A stretch of DNA of 19,833 nucleotides from Prevotella sp. UBA7782 (lineage in GTDB: Bacteria; Bacteroidota; Bacteroidia; Bacteroidales; Bacteroidaceae), in assembly GCA_002480935.1 (NCBI GenBank), contig DLDC01000004.1:6405-26237 (forward strand), written 5' to 3'. Of the stretch, positions 16,884 to 19,833 are shown piece by piece. The translations under genes were made by a program, and so were the position numbers. Positions within the stretch are counted from its first letter, which is position 1. Each line of letters begins with the position of its first letter. The notes under the pieces were generated by a model. That model ran no database searches. It was not told the DNA's origin and saw only the letters and a program-made list of their open reading frames with translations.

Positions 16884-17423
16884 ATGAAAATAGGTATATT
16901 CTGTTCAGCAAACAACAAGATTGCGCATCAATATTTTGACATGGCCAAACAGTTGGGCGAGTGGATGGCACAAGAGGGCCACACCTTGGTGTTCGGAGGC
17001 TGCAACTCGGGGCTCATGGAGTGTGTGGGCACCGCCGTGCATGGCGCGGGTGGCATGACCATCGGGGTTATTCCCTCACTGATAGAGAAGGGTGGAAGAG
17101 TGTCGGAGTCGGTAGATGTAGAGGTGCCGTGCGACAATCTGAGCGACCGCAAGGACCTGATGATGGCCCAGGCCGACGTGTTCATAGCCCTGCCCGGCGG
17201 CATTGGCACGCTCGATGAGCTGTTCACCGTGGCTGCAAGCCGCACCATAGGCTATCACAACAAGTGCGTCATACTCTATAACATCAACGGCTTCTGGAAC
17301 CCGCTCATCGCATTGCTCAACGCCATGAAGGCACAAGGCATGGTGCGGGGCGAGTGGACCGACGGCATCAAGGTAGCCTCCAACCTCGATGAGATAAAGG
17401 ATTTGGTGGGCAAGATGGGGTGA
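16884..17423 (+). CDS. LOG-family protein (TIGR00730), putative nucleoside 5'-monophosphate phosphoribohydrolase
   Basis: A 179-residue cytoplasmic Rossmann-fold protein of the LONELY GUY family, whose characterised members cleave the N-glycosidic bond of adenosine 5'-monophosphate or cytokinin nucleotides, releasing the base and ribose 5-phosphate. The family signature is visible: 'FGGCNSGLMECVG' (the usual GGGxxGLMG with Cys in place of the third Gly), R89-K90 in 'SDRKDLMM', and PGGIGTLDE (104-112) with catalytic-type E112. Older databases call such proteins lysine decarboxylases, which is wrong for this short form. The start at 16884 gives the conserved MKIGIFCSAN opening; open sequence further upstream is not used because the promoter itself lies there. 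The true nucleotide substrate cannot be read from the sequence. The gene is divergent from the helicase gene and stands alone. Confidence 0.9.
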   Translation: MKIGIFCSANNKIAHQYFDMAKQLGEWMAQEGHTLVFGGCNSGLMECVGTAVHGAGGMTIGVIPSLIEKGGRVSESVDVEVPCDNLSDRKDLMMAQADVFIALPGGIGTLDELFTVAASRTIGYHNKCVILYNINGFWNPLIALLNAMKAQGMVRGEWTDGIKVASNLDEIKDLVGKMG

Positions 17424-17502
17424 GCAGGAGCGCCACAACATATACCAAGTTATGAGAAGCCAAACCAATGACTAACAAATAAAACGCTCCACTAATCTCC
17501 GA

Positions 17503-17529
17503 AGCTGCCCCGTAAAGGGGTGGCCAGCT
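17503..17529 (+). other. Hairpin ahead of the TPR regulator gene
   Basis: CCCC (17508-17511) and GGGG (17517-17520) enclose the loop GTAAA, and the flanking AGCTG (17503-17507) can pair with CAGCT (17525-17529) across a TGGC bulge. There is no following T run, so it is a poor intrinsic terminator. It lies 80 bases after the LOG gene and about 50 before the next start codon, where it could be an RNA-processing site or leader structure. Function unknown. Confidence 0.4.
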
Positions 17530-17580
17530 ATGATATAACCAACCGTAAAAGGTATTATAACAACTCTATACTTAAAGATT

Positions 17581-19194
17581 ATGAATAAGAAGAACAAAAC
17601 AGATATATTATATGTTATCTTCTTAGGTTGTCTTTGCACTTTAATATTTTACTCATGCCAGCCCAAATACGCCCTTAAAGGAAAGCTTCTACTTATTGAC
17701 AGCATGTCAGAGAAAGACCCTATCACCGCTCAACAAAGGATAAAAGAAGCCAAACAAAAAGGTGATTATCCTTTGCCCATATTGTCTCTGCTGGACTTTA
17801 AAGCCAAGAATAATGCAGGTCAAGATATTAGGAAAGACAGTTCAGCTTTCCTATCATTACCATTCATCAAAAGCAAAGGAGACGAATTGCTTTTGGCAAT
17901 GAACTATTACTATATCGGCAGATACTATGCCGTGAACAATGATGCACCACAAGCTATTAAGTCCTTTGTCCTAGCTGACAGCACGATAAGAAGAAAACAT
18001 GACAAAAAATCATTGGCATTAAAGGTGAAAATAGCTTCCCAAGAAGGATATATTTACTATTACCGCTATTTAACAAATGAGGCCATGAAGGCTTTTTCCA
18101 AAAGTTATGAGTATTCATCACAACTCAAAGACACTACAAACATGATATTTTGCCTGAAAGATATTGCTTCTTGCTATGCCGACAACAACCAACGTAACAA
18201 ATCCATAAAACTGTGCAGAAAAGCGCTCTACCTTTCGCAGGAAAGCTCAGACACACTGATGCGCACAATCATATCTACTCAGCTAGCAAGGCATTATAAT
18301 GAGATAGGCAAAACAAAAGAAGCTCACTACTTTCTACAATATTCATTAAACCATCCATATCAAAAAGACTTAACAACAGTTTATTATATTGCAGAAGCAA
18401 TTTATAAAGCACTCGGAGAAAAAGACTCTATGGTGTTTTATCTAAGAAAACTAGAAAGACAGGATGATCCTTATGCAAAACAAGAGGCTTCCCGAGGTCT
18501 TGCTAACTATTACCTGCAAGCAGGTGATTTAGCCAGCACTAAGAAACAACTCAACAATTACATTCTCTATACTGACAGCATCAACCAGCTATCAAGCACG
18601 GATGCCGTAGAAAAGGCCAACGCACTCTACAACTATACACTTCATGAAGAAAAAAGCCATCATTTGGAAAAACAAAATCAAAAGATGAGAGAAACCATTA
18701 TCGTGGCTATATCCATGGCTTTGCTCATTATCATCATCCTGATTTCATATCTATATATTAACAAACAGAGAAACGAAAAGTTGCGTTATAAACTTGAGAT
18801 TTATAAACAAAGAATAGCTCAAAATTCTATAACAAAAAGAGAGAGTCAAGCGATTGACTTATATAGCAATCCCGTTTTCAGCAATATCATGAAACGGGTT
18901 AAATCCACCGAATCAAACAAACATCTTAACAATCAATATTGGCAAGAAATATATGCAGAAATAGAAAGAATTTTCCCTAACTTTCTTTCGGATCTAAGAA
19001 AGCTTTGCAAAATGAACGAACATGAAGAGCATGTGTGCATATTAATCAGATTGGGATTTTCACCAAAAGACATTTCAGAGCTCACCGCTCACTCTCGTTC
19101 GTCTATAAGTCTTACTAGAAAGCGACTGTACAAAAGGGCCTTTGGCAACGATGAGAATCCCTCAGAATGGGATAAAATCATCAAAAATCTCTGA
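17581..19194 (+). CDS. TPR protein with one membrane helix and C-terminal helix-turn-helix, putative membrane-spanning regulator
   Basis: 537 residues in an architecture known from Bacteroidota but functionally uncharacterised as far as I can tell. The N-terminus has a hydrophobic export segment (about 9-25) ending in YSC26, a possible but poor lipobox. Residues about 85-350 are helical with TPR-like pairs, for example 'YYIGRYYAVNNDAPQAIKSFVLADS', 'AMKAFSKSYEYSSQLKDT' and 'ASCYADNNQRNKSIKLCRKALYLS'. A single strong membrane helix (about 371-396, VAISMALLIIIILISYLYI) precedes a coiled-coil-like charged stretch. The last part (about 480-525, 'CILIRLGFSPKDISEL...SRSSISLTRKRLYKRAFG') looks like a LuxR/GerE-type helix-turn-helix. 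The inferred layout is a periplasmic TPR sensor, membrane helix and cytoplasmic DNA-binding domain. It is notably richer in A and T than the genes to its left and heads a same-strand cluster of envelope proteins, which it may regulate. No clear TAnnTTTG element was found upstream. Confidence 0.8.
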   Translation: MNKKNKTDILYVIFLGCLCTLIFYSCQPKYALKGKLLLIDSMSEKDPITAQQRIKEAKQKGDYPLPILSLLDFKAKNNAGQDIRKDSSAFLSLPFIKSKGDELLLAMNYYYIGRYYAVNNDAPQAIKSFVLADSTIRRKHDKKSLALKVKIASQEGYIYYYRYLTNEAMKAFSKSYEYSSQLKDTTNMIFCLKDIASCYADNNQRNKSIKLCRKALYLSQESSDTLMRTIISTQLARHYNEIGKTKEAHYFLQYSLNHPYQKDLTTVYYIAEAIYKALGEKDSMVFYLRKLERQDDPYAKQEASRGLANYYLQAGDLASTKKQLNNYILYTDSINQLSSTDAVEKANALYNYTLHEEKSHHLEKQNQKMRETIIVAISMALLIIIILISYLYINKQRNEKLRYKLEIYKQRIAQNSITKRESQAIDLYSNPVFSNIMKRVKSTESNKHLNNQYWQEIYAEIERIFPNFLSDLRKLCKMNEHEEHVCILIRLGFSPKDISELTAHSRSSISLTRKRLYKRAFGNDENPSEWDKIIKNL

Positions 19195-19309
19195 TTTCAT
19201 CGAAGTTTTAACTCTTCCAACATGCTTTCATTCTACATTGTAAATTATTTGTAAACTGGTTTTTCTGAAAATAAAAAATGTAATCGTTTATTTTGCACAT
19301 GTAAAAAAA

Positions 19310-19675
19310 ATGATAAACATGAGTAAAATAACGATTGCTTTGTTGCTTTTAATATCAACATTTACCCCTATGATGGCAAAAGACGGATACAATGTATCAT
19401 TAATGTCAGAGCCAAGAATTGGTATTGGCACTGGGATAAATTCTGAAATACCATCAATAACCGTAATTGAATATGATAGTTCTATCATTATTTATTCTGA
19501 CAGTGCTGAAGAACTTTATGTCACAATCTATGACATAAATAATATAGTCCTATACGAAGGATATATAAATTGCACAGAATCTGGATATGAAATAAGGCTA
19601 CCAAGCCATGAAAATGAAATAAAATCGTCTGTTGAACTATATACGAAAGAACAACATTTATATGGTTACTTCTAA
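19310..19675 (+). CDS. Small exported DUF3244-like protein
   Basis: 121 residues: a signal peptide (core ITIALLLLISTFTPMMA) and a mature part of about 100 residues. 'IIIYSDSAEELYVTIYDINNIVLYEGYIN' followed by 'GYEIRLPSHENE' matches the strand pattern of DUF3244, a small beta-sandwich common in Bacteroidales secreted proteins that resembles the fold of T9SS C-terminal domains. It lacks the K/R-rich end of a T9SS sorting signal. Two in-frame ATGs (19310 and 19319) are possible; the second gives a more ordinary MSKITIALL start. A degenerate -7 element (TTATTTTG at 19288-19295) would place transcription start about ten bases before the ATG. It follows the TPR regulator gene by 115 bases, without an evident terminator between. 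Function unknown. Confidence 0.75.
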   Translation: MINMSKITIALLLLISTFTPMMAKDGYNVSLMSEPRIGIGTGINSEIPSITVIEYDSSIIIYSDSAEELYVTIYDINNIVLYEGYINCTESGYEIRLPSHENEIKSSVELYTKEQHLYGYF

Positions 19676-19727
19676 TATCATTATCAATGTATATTTTTTT
19701 GTTTTACTTTAATTAATGGTCAACAAC

Positions 19728-19833
19728 ATGAAAAAAAAATTATTAATTCTGTTTTTATTGGTTGTCGCATTAGTATCATGCGACAACTCAGTAACCAATG
19801 ATTACGGGAGTATTCCTGAAGTTAAGAGTGCCG
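19728..19833 (+). CDS. Lipoprotein, N-terminal fragment cut by the window edge
   Basis: The visible 35 codons read MKKKLLILFLLVVALVSCDN and onward: two or three lysines, a hydrophobic core and a lipobox ending in Cys18, the form of a signal peptidase II lipoprotein. Acidic D19 just after the cysteine is compatible with either inner or surface membrane sorting. The mature start (NSVTNDYGSIPEVKSA) is not enough to name a family. An in-frame ATG at 19716 would add MVNN; 19728 is preferred for the standard signal peptide. The gap to the DUF3244-like gene is 52 bases, so the two may be cotranscribed. Confidence 0.7.
   Translation, partial: MKKKLLILFLLVVALVSCDNSVTNDYGSIPEVKSA

Noticed and set aside
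1..19833. CRISPR array, tRNA/rRNA genes, insertion sequence or prophage genes
   Set aside because: No regularly spaced direct repeats, cloverleaf-like or rRNA-like sequence, transposase or integrase motif was found on reading either strand.

Overview
The window looks like a chromosomal piece of a Bacteroidota, order Bacteroidales, most likely a Prevotella-like organism. Three things point there. Three large exported proteins end in type IX secretion system (T9SS) type A-like sorting tails. Several genes are preceded by the Bacteroidota -7 promoter element TAnnTTTG rather than an E. coli-type -10. The housekeeping proteins (CoaD, UraA-type permease, DEAD-box helicase beginning MKTFEELGVS, LOG protein) have Bacteroidales-like sequences. 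The species assignment is inference.

Left part (1-12400), surface proteins. Two colinear paralogues of 1489 and 1478 residues are transcribed divergently from a 323-base AT-rich spacer. Each has a signal peptide, a probable beta-propeller-like N-terminal region, Fn3-like modules alternating with Cleaved_Adhesin-like jelly-roll modules (DDWLxxP motif), a CARDB-like module and a T9SS-like tail. Their last module resembles the haemagglutinin/adhesin modules of Porphyromonas gingivalis gingipains and HagA, but no protease domain is present. A third, unrelated secreted protein of 914 residues with a T9SS-like tail follows in convergent orientation, separated by a 17-bp hairpin that probably terminates both transcripts.

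Middle part (12400-17430), housekeeping genes. After a gene-free stretch come coaD (coenzyme A synthesis) and a uracil permease gene, possibly one operon with a hairpin between them. A convergent DEAD-box RNA helicase gene with a DbpA-type RNA-binding domain follows; it starts with TTG and has its own terminator. The helicase and a LOG-family phosphoribohydrolase gene are divergent, with well-formed back-to-back Bacteroidota promoters. The LOG promoter lies so close to its ATG that the mRNA should be leaderless or nearly so.

Right part (17450-19833), visibly AT-rich accessory cluster. It holds a TPR protein with one transmembrane helix and a C-terminal helix-turn-helix (a candidate membrane-spanning one-component regulator), a small exported DUF3244-like protein and the first 35 codons of a lipoprotein gene cut by the window edge. 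The base composition change, shared orientation and all-envelope content suggest a functional unit acquired or evolving separately from the neighbouring core genes. No tRNA, rRNA, CRISPR array, transposase or prophage gene was recognised.
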